The notes under the pieces were generated by a model. It was not told the DNA's origin. It made no database searches and saw only the letters and a list, made by a program, of their open reading frames with translations. Both the position numbers and the translations under genes were made by a program. This document shows positions 1 through 6,783 of a stretch of DNA of 9,051 bases, piece after piece. The stretch covers positions 1-9,051 of the forward strand of contig JAFQUG010000328.1 in NCBI GenBank assembly GCA_017408625.1, given 5' to 3'. Numbering within the stretch: position 1 is the first letter of the stretch; each line of letters begins with the position of its first letter. This DNA is from Clostridia bacterium. GTDB taxonomy: Bacteria; Bacillota_A; Clostridia; Oscillospirales; CAG-272.

Positions 1-826
1 CCTCCTCCTCACCGATAGGGGTTTCCAGCGATACGGGGTCCTGCGCGATCTTCATGATCTCGCGCACCTTCTCGGCGCTCATGCCCATCTTTTCACCTAT
101 TTCCTCGGCCGTTGCCTCACGGCCAAGCTCCTGCAGCATCTGACGCGAATAGCGGGATACCTTATGGATGGTTTCCACCATGTGGACGGGGATACGGATG
201 GTTCTTGCCTGATCTGCGATGGCACGGGTAATGGCCTGTCTGATCCACCAGGTTGCATACGTGGAGAACTTATAGCCCTTTGTGTAGTCAAACTTGTCAA
301 CCGCCTTCATCAAGCCCAGGTTACCCTCCTGGATCAGATCCAGGAAGAACATACCTCTGCCCACGTATCTCTTTGCAATGCTGACGACCAGACGCAGGTT
401 CGCTTCCACCAGCTCCATCTTGGCATCCTCGTCGCCTGCTGCCATTCTCTCGGCAAGCTCGCGCTCCTTATCGGCGGTCAAGAGCGGCACGCGACCAATC
501 TCCTTCAGATACAGACGCACAGGGTCATCGATCGCAAGGCCCTCCTGGCCGAGCAATCTTTCCATGTTCTCGCCATCTCTGAACTGCTCTACTTCATTTT
601 CGATCTCATCGATCTCTGCACTGGAGATATCGTCACCGATCGGAATTCCGTTGTCCTCAAGCGTCTCGTAAAGCTTGTCTATACTGTCCAGATCATAGTC
701 CATTTCTTCCAGCGCATCATCCAGATCCTCGCTGGAAAGGTCGCCCTTCTTTCCTTTGGCGATCAGCTCCTCCATAGTAAGCTTCTTTTCTTCATTTTCA
801 CCGGTTACAATAGTGGTCTCGGTCAT
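1..826 (-). CDS. rpoD: RNA polymerase primary sigma factor RpoD (SigA), C-terminus cut by window edge
   Basis: Primary sigma factor that directs core RNA polymerase to housekeeping promoters. 275 codons are visible from an ATG at 826. Residues 1-90 are an acidic region 1.1 (runs such as [15 protein letters not shown]). Region 1.2 begins near [18 protein letters not shown] (100-117). Regions 2.1-2.4 span about 135-213, with [19 protein letters not shown] in region 2.2 and [10 protein letters not shown] in 2.3/2.4. Q197 and T200 match by spacing the -10-reading Gln and Thr of E. coli sigma-70, and the paired Trp 193-194 match the melting tryptophans. Region 3 begins ([20 protein letters not shown]), but the rest and the -35-binding region 4 lie beyond base 1. 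A purine-rich ribosome site (AGGAAAGGAAA) precedes the start. It lies 29 bases after dnaG and is the last visible gene of the dgt-dnaG-rpoD operon. The truncation is a window effect, not a mutation. Confidence 0.97.
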   Translation of the reverse strand, partial: MTETTIVTGENEEKKLTMEELIAKGKKGDLSSEDLDDALEEMDYDLDSIDKLYETLEDNGIPIGDDISSAEIDEIENEVEQFRDGENMERLLGQEGLAIDDPVRLYLKEIGRVPLLTADKERELAERMAAGDEDAKMELVEANLRLVVSIAKRYVGRGMFFLDLIQEGNLGLMKAVDKFDYTKGYKFSTYATWWIRQAITRAIADQARTIRIPVHMVETIHKVSRYSRQMLQELGREATAEEIGEKMGMSAEKVREIMKIAQDPVSLETPIGEEE

Positions 827-855
827 GTTTTGGTTTCCTTTCCTATCGATTACGA

Positions 856-2622
856 TTATTTTTTCTTTTTCGCGTCGAGCAGCTGCTGAATGGAAAGCAC
901 GGCATCTCCCGATGCCTTGGCATCACTCTTTTTCTTTTGCTCGATCAGGGTCTGCACGCTGGCTCGCAGCACGGCTGTACCGTTTTCGGCCAAAGCCCGT
1001 CTTCTTTGCAGCATGCTTTGCAGCCTACCCATCTCATCCGGAGTAAAATCCTCTCCCATCAGAGAATAGACAAAGCCGCCCTCTTCCCGCTCCATTTGCA
1101 TGATGCGGGCAAAGGCTCGCTTGCCGAGCGACGAGAAAAAATCCTCCTCGCCAAGGCTCAGCGTACCTGTTGTGATCATTCTTCTATGCTCGGGATACAG
1201 CATCAGAAGCCCGAGTATGGCCTCCTCTGCCGCTACCGCTTGCACGTTTTTGGCAGTATCGGGATTCACTCTGTCTCCGTATCCCTTGGCGGAAAGCCCC
1301 GCCTCCTTGCTTTGCTTTTGCTTCATGGCTCGGATGCGCTTGGAAATGGCTCGCTCCACATCGTTTTTCATGCTTTCCGGGCTGATGCCAAGCTTGTCCG
1401 CCACCATGGAAACGTAGATCTCGCGCTCCACCTTGGAGGGGGATTGCGCGATCAGTGCGCACAGCTCCTCAGAGGCCTTGATGCGCTCCTCGGGCAATTC
1501 CATGCTGTATTTCGCAAAGATCTTTTCGGATTTATACGAAAACTCGGTTCGGCTGCCTTCCACCAATCGGCGGAAGCGCGCGTCTCCGAATTTGCGCAGA
1601 AACTCATCGGGGTCCTTGGCATCGGTCACGTGCAGCACGCGCACGTCCATACCGACCTGTCCAAGCACATCCATTGCCTTCAGGGCGGCACGTTGGCCTG
1701 CCTCGTCGGCGTCATAGCAGATCACGACCTGCTTTGTATATTTGGTCATCAGTCTTGCCTGCTCCGGTGTGATCGCCGTGCCAAGCGTTGCCACGGCGTT
1801 CTCAAACCCGTAGGCATGCAGCGAGATCACATCCATATATCCTTCGCACAGGATCAGTCGATCCGTACAATGGTTTTTGGCAAAGTTAAGCGCAAACAGA
1901 TTTTTGCGCTTTTGGAACGCGGGGGTGTCGGAGGAGTTGAGATATTTGGGCTTGGAATCATCCATCACGCGCCCGCCAAAGGCAATGACGTTGCCTGCGG
2001 TATCAATGATCGGAAACATGACGCGATTGCGGAAATAGTCGTAAGCACGTCCGTTTTTCTGGCTGATTCCGCACAAAAATCCTTGTGCCAGCTCCTGATC
2101 GGTATATCCCCTTTTGTGCATGTAATCGGTCAGCATATTGAACGATCCCGGAGCAAAGCCAAGACCGAAATGCTTGATCAGTGCCATGCTCAGACCTCGC
2201 TTTTCGGTCAGATAGCGAAGCCCCTCTGCACCGATGGGGTCAAGCAAGCATTGATGAAAGAATTTCGCGGCGTCCCTGTTCATGTCGTGCACGCGCTTGC
2301 GCGTCAGGCCGCCCGTATTCTTTTCCTGCTCCTTGACAATCTGAATCCCCGCTCTTGCCGCGAGCACTTCAACGGCTGACGGATAATCCAGATTTTCATT
2401 TTTCATGACGAAGGTAATGGCATCACCGCCTGCACCGCAGCCAAAGCAATAAAAGCTTTCACTGTCGGGAAACACCGTAAACGACGGTGTTTTTTCACTG
2501 TGGAACGGACAAAGCCCGCCAAAGTTGGAGCCCGCACGCTTGAGCGTGACGTAGCTGCCGATCAGCTCGACTATGTCTGTGCGGTGGCGCACCTCCTCCA
2601 CGACTTCTCTTGGAATTCTCAT
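856..2622 (-). CDS. dnaG: DNA primase DnaG
   Basis: Synthesises the RNA primers for the lagging strand and for replication start. It is recruited by the replicative helicase through its C-terminal domain. 588 residues is the normal length for a bacterial primase. The N-terminal CHC2 zinc finger is complete: C38, H41, C59, C62. The RNA polymerase core follows, with the basic motif FRNRVMFPI (197-205) and [15 protein letters not shown] (216-230). The TOPRIM fold has its catalytic glutamate in CEGYMD (E260), the metal-binding DAD at D304/D306, and DPDEF at 337-341. The C-terminal 150 or so residues are less conserved and helical, as expected of the helicase-binding domain. The start ATG is three bases after the dgt stop, with GGAGG about 12 bases upstream, so translation is probably coupled. 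No key residue is missing. Confidence 0.98.
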   Translation of the reverse strand: MRIPREVVEEVRHRTDIVELIGSYVTLKRAGSNFGGLCPFHSEKTPSFTVFPDSESFYCFGCGAGGDAITFVMKNENLDYPSAVEVLAARAGIQIVKEQEKNTGGLTRKRVHDMNRDAAKFFHQCLLDPIGAEGLRYLTEKRGLSMALIKHFGLGFAPGSFNMLTDYMHKRGYTDQELAQGFLCGISQKNGRAYDYFRNRVMFPIIDTAGNVIAFGGRVMDDSKPKYLNSSDTPAFQKRKNLFALNFAKNHCTDRLILCEGYMDVISLHAYGFENAVATLGTAITPEQARLMTKYTKQVVICYDADEAGQRAALKAMDVLGQVGMDVRVLHVTDAKDPDEFLRKFGDARFRRLVEGSRTEFSYKSEKIFAKYSMELPEERIKASEELCALIAQSPSKVEREIYVSMVADKLGISPESMKNDVERAISKRIRAMKQKQSKEAGLSAKGYGDRVNPDTAKNVQAVAAEEAILGLLMLYPEHRRMITTGTLSLGEEDFFSSLGKRAFARIMQMEREEGGFVYSLMGEDFTPDEMGRLQSMLQRRRALAENGTAVLRASVQTLIEQKKKSDAKASGDAVLSIQQLLDAKKKK

Positions 2623-2625
2623 CTT

Positions 2626-3654
2626 TTATCTGCCCCTCCAGACCTGCGGGATGAACAGATCGTTATAAAGTTGAATGGCGTATCTGTCGGTCATGCCCGA
2701 AACGTAATCGCAAACACAACGCTCCACCGATTCCGACTCAATATTTCTCTTGTAGGACTCGGGCAGCTTTTCGGGATGCTTTACAAAGTACTCGTAAAGC
2801 TTGATCAGCATATCCTCAGCCTTTCCCTCCTCGCCCTTAGCGACGGGGTTGAGATATACGTTCTCAAACAGAAATTCACGCAGCTGATCGGTCGCTTCGG
2901 CGATCTCGGGCGTCATGCAAATATGATCCTTGTCGGTCGAGCCGCGAATGACCGAGGTGACCATGGAATTGATGCGTTGGCTGTGCTTTTGGCCAAGACA
3001 CTCGCGCAGATGCACGGGAATATCCTCAAGTGACAGAATTCCCGCACGGCAAGCATCGTCGATATCATGGTTGATGTAAGCAATTTTATCGGCGTATTTA
3101 ACCAGCACGCCCTCCAAGGTACTCGCACCGCAAAAATCAAGCGAACCCGAGTGGTGCAGGATGCCGTCTCTGACCTCCCAGGTCAGATTCAGACCCTTCC
3201 CGTCATTTTCCAGCACCTCAACGACACGAAGACTTTGCGCATAATGCGAAAAATCGGGAGAATAGCACTTCTGCAGTGCGCGCTCACCTGCGTGACCAAA
3301 GGGGGTATGCCCCAGATCGTGTCCAAGTGCTGCGGCCTCGGTCAGGTCCTCATTGAGTCTCAGTGCTCGTGCCATGATACGTGCGATCTGTGTGACCTCC
3401 AGGGTGTGGGTCAGGCGAGTACGGTAATGGTCCCCAACCGGAGCAAGAAAGACCTGCGTCTTATTCATCAGACGGCGGAAGGACTGGCAGTGCGTGATTT
3501 TATCGCGGTCGCGCTGGAATTCGGTACGCAGCTCGCAGGGCGTCTGATAACGCTCGCGTCCGCGTGTTTGCGAGGTACGGAAGGCATAAGGAGAGAGGGA
3601 TTGCTCTTCTCTTTCCAAGAAAATATTGACAAAGCTGTCCTTTTTTTGTTCCAT
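2626..3654 (-). CDS. dgt: dGTP triphosphohydrolase-like HD-domain protein
   Basis: Predicted deoxynucleoside triphosphate triphosphohydrolase, which splits dGTP (or other dNTPs) to the nucleoside and tripolyphosphate. 342 residues fits the short family typical of Clostridia; the E. coli enzyme is longer. HD-domain metal ligands are visible: H83 (in RLTHTLEVTQIAR), H112-D113 (in ALGHDLGHTPFGHAGE) and D189 (in KYADKIAYINHDIDDA). H116 and H121 in the GHTPFGH segment match conserved active-site histidines. The N-terminal stretch FQRDRDKITHCQSFRRLMNKTQV is the usual family entry motif. GAGGT lies 8 bases before the ATG at 3654 and supports that start. It is the first gene of the unit with dnaG and rpoD. 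Its place beside primase makes a role in dNTP pool control during replication reasonable, but the true substrate cannot be read from sequence. Confidence 0.93.
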   Translation of the reverse strand: MEQKKDSFVNIFLEREEQSLSPYAFRTSQTRGRERYQTPCELRTEFQRDRDKITHCQSFRRLMNKTQVFLAPVGDHYRTRLTHTLEVTQIARIMARALRLNEDLTEAAALGHDLGHTPFGHAGERALQKCYSPDFSHYAQSLRVVEVLENDGKGLNLTWEVRDGILHHSGSLDFCGASTLEGVLVKYADKIAYINHDIDDACRAGILSLEDIPVHLRECLGQKHSQRINSMVTSVIRGSTDKDHICMTPEIAEATDQLREFLFENVYLNPVAKGEEGKAEDMLIKLYEYFVKHPEKLPESYKRNIESESVERCVCDYVSGMTDRYAIQLYNDLFIPQVWRGR

Positions 3655-3747
3655 AGTACGACCTCGCTTTCTATATTTTTATTCTTACATTAATAATATA
3701 CGCATTTTTTTGCGATTTTCCTTTTTTTCTTGCGTAATTTTTTTGAA

Positions 3748-3756
3748 ATTATCACA
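3748..3756 (-). promoter_or_regulatory. Possible extended -10 promoter of the dgt-dnaG-rpoD operon
   Basis: On the minus strand TGTGATAAT reads as an extended -10 (TG, one base, GATAAT, one mismatch to TATAAT), roughly 90 bases before the dgt start. No convincing -35 hexamer sits 16-18 bases further upstream (CGTGAT is the best). The whole 3655-3810 stretch is very AT-rich, so several other weak -10-like words exist (for example in the run of TA dinucleotides near 3695-3702). This is a candidate only. Confidence 0.3.
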
Positions 3757-3824
3757 CTGCCAATATTTTGATCACGTTTTTGCAAACGTAGGGGAAGATA
3801 TCATCCTCCCGCCCTATAATAACG

Positions 3825-3848
3825 GGCAACCGCCACCATACGGTTGCC
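3825..3848. repeat. 8-bp perfect hairpin, left of the repeat element
   Basis: GGCAACCG (3825-3832) and CGGTTGCC (3841-3848) are exact reverse complements around an 8-base spacer. The spacer and right part of the left arm (CGCCACCA, 3831-3838) are in turn exactly complementary to TGGTGGCG at 3887-3894, so the two pairings exclude each other. No T-run follows on either strand, so this is not an ordinary terminator. Confidence 0.65.
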
Positions 3849-3868
3849 ACGGATGAAAGTTTTCGCCC

Positions 3869-3885
3869 GCCTTTTTCAGAAAGGC
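3869..3885. repeat. Small hairpin inside the left end of the element
   Basis: GCCTTT and AAAGGC pair perfectly around a 5-base loop. It resembles the right-end hairpin of the same element in inverse orientation. Outside it, CGCCACCA (3831-3838) and TGGTGGCG (3887-3894) can pair and would enclose it. Confidence 0.5.
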
Positions 3886-3935
3886 ATGGTGGCGTGTGAA
3901 TGTTGTTTTATATTCGAGTGTTAGTGACGCCACCC

Positions 3936-3964
3936 GATGCTGAATTCCTGCGAAATTCAGCATC
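3936..3964. repeat. 11-bp perfect hairpin
   Basis: GATGCTGAATT (3936-3946) and AATTCAGCATC (3954-3964) are exact reverse complements with a 7-base loop (CCTGCGA). It is directly preceded by ACGCCACC (3927-3934), which can pair with GGTGGCGT at 3888-3895. It is followed by AAAAG on the plus strand, too short for a convincing T-run on either strand. Confidence 0.65.
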
Positions 3965-4021
3965 CAAAAGTCAACCGGCAGAGCCCCATAAAAACGGCCT
4001 TTCATTCGCTTGCGAATAATG

Positions 4022-4057
4022 GTTCATTTCTTTGGCCTACTGCTCCAAAGAAAGAAC
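4022..4057. repeat. 13-bp hairpin with one bulge, related to the arms of the 70-bp repeat
   Basis: GTTC, a single bulged A, then TTTCTTTGG pairs with CCAAAGAAA then GAAC; the loop is CCTACTGCT. The arm words (GTTC...CTTTGG / CCAAAGAA...GAAC) resemble those of the first hairpin of the 70-bp repeats at 4144-4176 and 8855-8887, suggesting a diverged third member of that hairpin family. Just upstream is a short perfect inverted repeat, ATTCGC/GCGAAT at 4004-4017. Confidence 0.5.
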
Positions 4058-4085
4058 GGAGAGAATTATCTCAACGTTAAAACAT

Positions 4086-4116
4086 AAGGGAGCCACCTGG
4101 CATAGGTAACTCCCTT
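4086..4116 (-). terminator. Candidate terminator of the nudix-hflX-nudix-yigZ unit
   Basis: AAGGGAG (4086-4092) pairs with CTCCCTT (4110-4116), and inside a 2x2 internal loop ACCT pairs with AGGT. Read on the minus strand it is followed by ATGTTTTAA, a weak T-run. It lies about 195 bases past the yigZ stop, with the hairpins of the 70-bp repeat and the 4214-4272 cluster in between. It could equally be just one more hairpin of the repeat element. Confidence 0.4.
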
Positions 4117-4123
4117 TGCTGTT

Positions 4124-4193
4124 TATGTGAGAAAACCGTTTCCGTTCTTTTTGAGCAAGGAGCTGCAAAGAAGAACATATTTGCTGCGCAAAT
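4124..4193. repeat. 70-bp dispersed repeat, copy A
   Basis: It aligns without gaps to 8835-8904. It starts with TATGTGAGAAAACCG and ends in the perfect hairpin ATTTGC-tgc-GCAAAT (4179-4193). The middle is an imperfect hairpin, GTTCTTTTTG (4144-4153) against CAAAGAAGAAC (4166-4176) with one bulged base. The arms are identical in both copies, but the 11-nt block at its top (4155-4165) is almost wholly different. Outside that block only four positions differ. Orientation is arbitrary. A spurious short reading frame runs through it. Confidence 0.8.
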
Positions 4194-4213
4194 TAAACAG
4201 CATGGTTGGATTT

Positions 4214-4272
4214 CGCGCCTGCGGGCGCGACAAGGGCTCTGCCCTTGACCTGCAAGCCTTTGAAAAGGCTTG
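4214..4272. repeat. Three tandem perfect hairpins
   Basis: In order: CGCGCC/GGCGCG (4214-4229, loop TGCG), CAAGGGC/GCCCTTG (4231-4247, loop TCT) and CAAGCCTT/AAGGCTTG (4253-4272, loop TGAA). They are one to five bases apart. The cluster begins about 40 bases after the yigZ stop when read on the minus strand. None is followed by a T-run, so factor-independent termination here is unlikely. Such stacks could protect the yigZ mRNA 3' end. Clusters of this form are common as dispersed intergenic repeats in bacteria, but I cannot name a family. Confidence 0.65.
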
Positions 4273-4310
4273 ACCCAAACTTTCATCCTGTTTATGCGTG
4301 TCAGAAGTGT

Positions 4311-4952
4311 TCACACGTCCGTCTCGTGATAGTCGTAGCGTTCCCCCGTCTTTTCGGGTACGCATTTGCCGTTGCTTGTCTCCGAAATGCGACGCCACAA
4401 GGCGTCCTTATGCTCGTCCTTGACCGCAAAGTGCACGGTCACCGTATCGGCATATTCCACGTCGTCTACAAGCGCACCCATCTTGGGCAGCAGCAGATTG
4501 AACTTCTGATAATCCGAATACGAGCAATTCATGCTGTACTCTCCGTACTTGTGATAGGTTATGATATGCGCTGCATCCAGCGCGATCCTTGCTGCGTGCG
4601 AATACGCACGCACAAGTCCGCCCGCGCCCAGCAAAATGCCACCGAAATAGCGCGTGACCACCACGACCATATCGGTCGCCCCCGATTTGCGCATACATTC
4701 AAGCACGGGCACGCCCGCAGTTCCCTGCGGCTCGCCGTCGTCCGAATATCTTGCAACAATGCCGCCCTTAAGCAGATACGCCCAGACGTTATGCGTAGCA
4801 TCGGCATATTCTCTTTGCTTCTGCTTGACAAAGGCCATGGCCTCCTGCTCGTTTTTGATGGGAGCGGCATGCCCGATAAAGAGCGAATTCCGCTCCTCAA
4901 ACTCAGCCGACGCCACCTTTTCAAGCGTCATATAAAGTTGTTCGTCTGCCAT
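4311..4952 (-). CDS. yigZ: YigZ / IMPACT (UPF0029) family protein
   Basis: Member of the YigZ/IMPACT family, whose eukaryotic relatives modulate the GCN1-GCN2 translation-stress pathway. The bacterial biochemical role is unsettled. The N-terminal IMPACT domain covers about residues 15-125: DATHNVWAY (51-59), the family signature DDGEPQGTAG (71-80) and TRYFGGILLGAGGLVRAY (100-117). Residues 135-213 fit the small C-terminal DUF1949-type ferredoxin-like domain. Total length of 213 is usual. I chose the ATG at 4952 because GGAG lies 7 bases upstream. The in-frame GTG at 4958 would overlap the Nudix stop as GTGA but leaves no room for a ribosome site. The gene begins two bases after the preceding Nudix stop, so it is probably translationally coupled and the last gene of that operon. 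Confidence 0.92.
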   Translation of the reverse strand: MADEQLYMTLEKVASAEFEERNSLFIGHAAPIKNEQEAMAFVKQKQREYADATHNVWAYLLKGGIVARYSDDGEPQGTAGVPVLECMRKSGATDMVVVVTRYFGGILLGAGGLVRAYSHAARIALDAAHIITYHKYGEYSMNCSYSDYQKFNLLLPKMGALVDDVEYADTVTVHFAVKDEHKDALWRRISETSNGKCVPEKTGERYDYHETDV

Positions 4953-4954
4953 AC

Positions 4955-5473
4955 TCACACTCCGTCAAGTCCGACTGCGCGATACAGTGCGTCGCGGACC
5001 ACGCCATAGCGGAACGCCACGGGCTGCGCGATGCTGTCGGTATGCAGCAGCTCTTCAAATCGCTTGATCGAGATAAATCTCGCCGCCACGGTCTCCTTTT
5101 CCTGCAAGATCACCGCGGAAGCGGGCTGATTGGTTGTGTACAGATAGCATTCCACAAAGGCAGAGGGCTCGCGGATGACGCGCAAAAGCTGCAATTCGTC
5201 CTTGGCCGCCTTAAAGCCGGTCTCCTCGCGCAGCTCACGCACAGCAGCCTCAATGCCGCTCTCTCCTGCGATCGCACCACCTGCCGTGATCTCCCAAACG
5301 TTTGGGAAATTGGGCTTTTCCGGTGCGCGCAGTGTTACAAGGATCTCACCCTTATCATTGACCGTAAAAATACTGACGCTGAGCACAAACGTGCCCTCGG
5401 GCATGGGATCACCGCGCACGATGGTCGTGCCCAGAGACTTTCCCGACGCGTCAAACAGATCTCTTTTTTCCAT
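4955..5473 (-). CDS. Nudix hydrolase, IPP-isomerase-like subgroup
   Basis: Nudix enzymes hydrolyse nucleoside diphosphates linked to another moiety, using metal bound by the Nudix helix. The box GX5EX7REUXEEXGU is complete at residues 65-87 (G65, E71, R79-E80-L81, E83-E84, G86-F87). The N-terminus (RDLFDASGKSLGTTIVRG) and NVWEITAGG (58-66) resemble the Nudix group related to isopentenyl-diphosphate isomerase, but the isomerase active-site cysteine region is not apparent, so hydrolase is the better call. 172 residues is a usual length. GGGAG lies 5 bases before the ATG, inside the end of hflX, whose stop is two bases upstream. Substrate is unknown; candidates include oxidised or damaged nucleotides and other small diphosphates. 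It is the second Nudix gene in the same operon. Confidence 0.9.
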   Translation of the reverse strand: MEKRDLFDASGKSLGTTIVRGDPMPEGTFVLSVSIFTVNDKGEILVTLRAPEKPNFPNVWEITAGGAIAGESGIEAAVRELREETGFKAAKDELQLLRVIREPSAFVECYLYTTNQPASAVILQEKETVAARFISIKRFEELLHTDSIAQPVAFRYGVVRDALYRAVGLDGV

Positions 5474-5475
5474 GT

Positions 5476-6783
5476 TTACTCCCAGTCATGCTTTTTCTGT
5501 GGTGCAGTCGGGTCAAATTCGCGCAGCATACCGCGCACCTTGGCATCCACCACCGCGGTCACCCTGACCGCATCCGGACCGTATTCCACGTCCTCCACCG
5601 TTGCCATTTTATAAAGCGTATTCAAAGCTCCTTGCTTTGCGTTGGGAATGACAAAGGTCACGCGAGTCTTGCCTGCCTGAATCATGCTCTCCAGCATTTG
5701 CGCAAATTCCTCGTATCCGCTGCCTGTCAGCGCAGAAATATGGATCTGATGCTCGGCGTTTCTGCCGCCCACCGTGGGCAATGCCCCCTCAACCAGATCG
5801 CACTTATTGAACACGTAAAGCGTCGGCTTTCCCGCAGCACCCAGATCGGCCAACACCTGCTCGGTGACCTCCAGCTTTTGCTCGTGCTCGGGGTCGGACG
5901 CATCGATCACAATGATCAGAATATCGGCGTACACCGCCTCGTCAAGCGTCGAACGGAACGCCTTGATCAGATGGTGCGGCAGCTTACGGATAAAGCCGAC
6001 CGTATCGGTCAGGAGAATGCTCTCGCCGCCGGGCAGCTCGAATTTTCTTGTGGTGGGGTCAAGCGTGGCAAACAGCTTATCCTGCGCCAGGATCCCCGCA
6101 TCGGTCATTCGGTTGAGCAGCGTGGATTTGCCCGCATTGGTATAGCCCACGATGGCGACCTTGCAAAGACCGCTCTTATCGCGAGAGGCGCGCATGGTCA
6201 TGCGGTTCTTTTCCATTTCGGAAAGCTGTGCCTCCAGTGCCGTGATGCGACGCTGAATATGACGGCGATCGCTCTCCAGCTTGGATTCACCCGGACCGCG
6301 CGTACCGATACCGCCGCCCAATCTTGAGAGCTGCGTGCCCTTACCGATCAGTCTGGGCGCGGTATAGCGCAGCTGCGCAAGCTCGACCTGCAGCTTTCCC
6401 TCACCGGTCACGGCATGCTGGGCAAAAATGTCCAGGATCAGCATGGATCTGTCGATCACGCGCACATCGTTTCCGATATCGTCCTCCAAATTTCTGATCT
6501 GCGCGGGTGAGAGGTCCTCGTCCGTGATGACCAGGTCAATATCGTTATTTTTGCAGAGCTCCGCGACCTCCTGCACCTTTCCCGAACCGATCAGGGTTCT
6601 GGGGTCGGGCGTATCCTTGCTTTGCACCACGCGTGCAAACGCCACACCGCCCGCTGTATCCAACAGTCGCTCAAGCTCGTCAAGCCCGCTTTCTACCGCT
6701 GCCGCATCCGCCTCGCGGGTTACGATGCCGATCAGCACGGCACGCGTCTCAGACTTGATTTCCCTGTTTTGCAAGTCTTGCAT
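5476..6783 (-). CDS. hflX: GTPase HflX, ribosome-associated
   Basis: HflX is an Obg-related GTPase that binds the 50S subunit and can split stalled or stress-arrested ribosomes. 435 residues is typical. The N-terminal HflX domain (about 1-200) contains DPRTLIGSGKVQEV (60-73), DRSMLILDIFAQHA (111-124) and the glycine-rich GGGIGTRGPGE (156-166), followed by a basic coiled-coil helix. The G domain shows G1 GYTNAGKST (213-221), G3 DTVGF (260-264), G4 NKCD (326-329) and G5 SAL (350-352). A short C-terminal domain closes the protein. The ATG at 6783 lies inside the upstream Nudix gene (35-base overlap). The purine tract containing AAGGAG about 11 bases upstream serves as ribosome site and simultaneously encodes the arginine run of that Nudix protein. 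Confidence 0.97.
   Translation of the reverse strand: MQDLQNREIKSETRAVLIGIVTREADAAAVESGLDELERLLDTAGGVAFARVVQSKDTPDPRTLIGSGKVQEVAELCKNNDIDLVITDEDLSPAQIRNLEDDIGNDVRVIDRSMLILDIFAQHAVTGEGKLQVELAQLRYTAPRLIGKGTQLSRLGGGIGTRGPGESKLESDRRHIQRRITALEAQLSEMEKNRMTMRASRDKSGLCKVAIVGYTNAGKSTLLNRMTDAGILAQDKLFATLDPTTRKFELPGGESILLTDTVGFIRKLPHHLIKAFRSTLDEAVYADILIIVIDASDPEHEQKLEVTEQVLADLGAAGKPTLYVFNKCDLVEGALPTVGGRNAEHQIHISALTGSGYEEFAQMLESMIQAGKTRVTFVIPNAKQGALNTLYKMATVEDVEYGPDAVRVTAVVDAKVRGMLREFDPTAPQKKHDWE

Larger units (their letters stand above)
3851..4288. repeat. Hairpin-dense intergenic element bounded by a 12-bp inverted repeat
   Basis: GGATGAAAGTTT (3851-3862) is the exact reverse complement of 4277-4288. 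Just inside each end is a related hairpin: GCCTTT/AAAGGC at 3869-3885 on the left and CAAGCCTT/AAGGCTTG at 4253-4272 on the right. The two ends therefore look like inverted copies of one roughly 35-bp unit. The 438 bp between hold at least five more inverted repeats and no credible gene. No target-site duplication is evident in the flanking bases and there is no transposase, so an insertion of MITE or REP/BIME type is possible but not shown. It lies between yigZ and dgt, both on the minus strand, and could be part of a read-through transcript. Confidence 0.55.

Noticed and set aside
1..826. rpoD as a pseudogene because it lacks regions 3.2 and 4
   Set aside because: The reading frame is open to base 1, so the missing part is simply outside the window.
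937..2379. Long open frame (480 codons) on the plus strand across dnaG
   Set aside because: It is fully antisense to an unmistakable primase gene, has a low-complexity His/Leu-rich translation with no motif, and has no ribosome site. It is a shadow of dnaG codon bias.
3815..3820. TATAAT on the plus strand
   Set aside because: There is no -35 at 16-18 bases, no extended TG and no plus-strand gene downstream, so chance in AT-rich DNA is more likely.
4124..4193. Integron attC site or known riboswitch
   Set aside because: There is no integrase, no attC core sites and no cassette gene, and neither copy precedes a gene start as a riboswitch would. I recognise no known riboswitch core.
4077..4286. 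69-residue open frame on the minus strand within the repeat element
   Set aside because: It is composed of hairpin arms and the 70-bp repeat. Its frame is not preserved in the repeat's other copy beyond shared bases, so it is a repeat artefact.
3810..4310. CRISPR array
   Set aside because: The repeats are inverted hairpins of differing sequence, not evenly spaced direct repeats, and no cas gene is present.
4206..5009. Open frame of 267 codons on the plus strand over yigZ
   Set aside because: It runs through the hairpin cluster and antisense to yigZ, with no recognisable domain.
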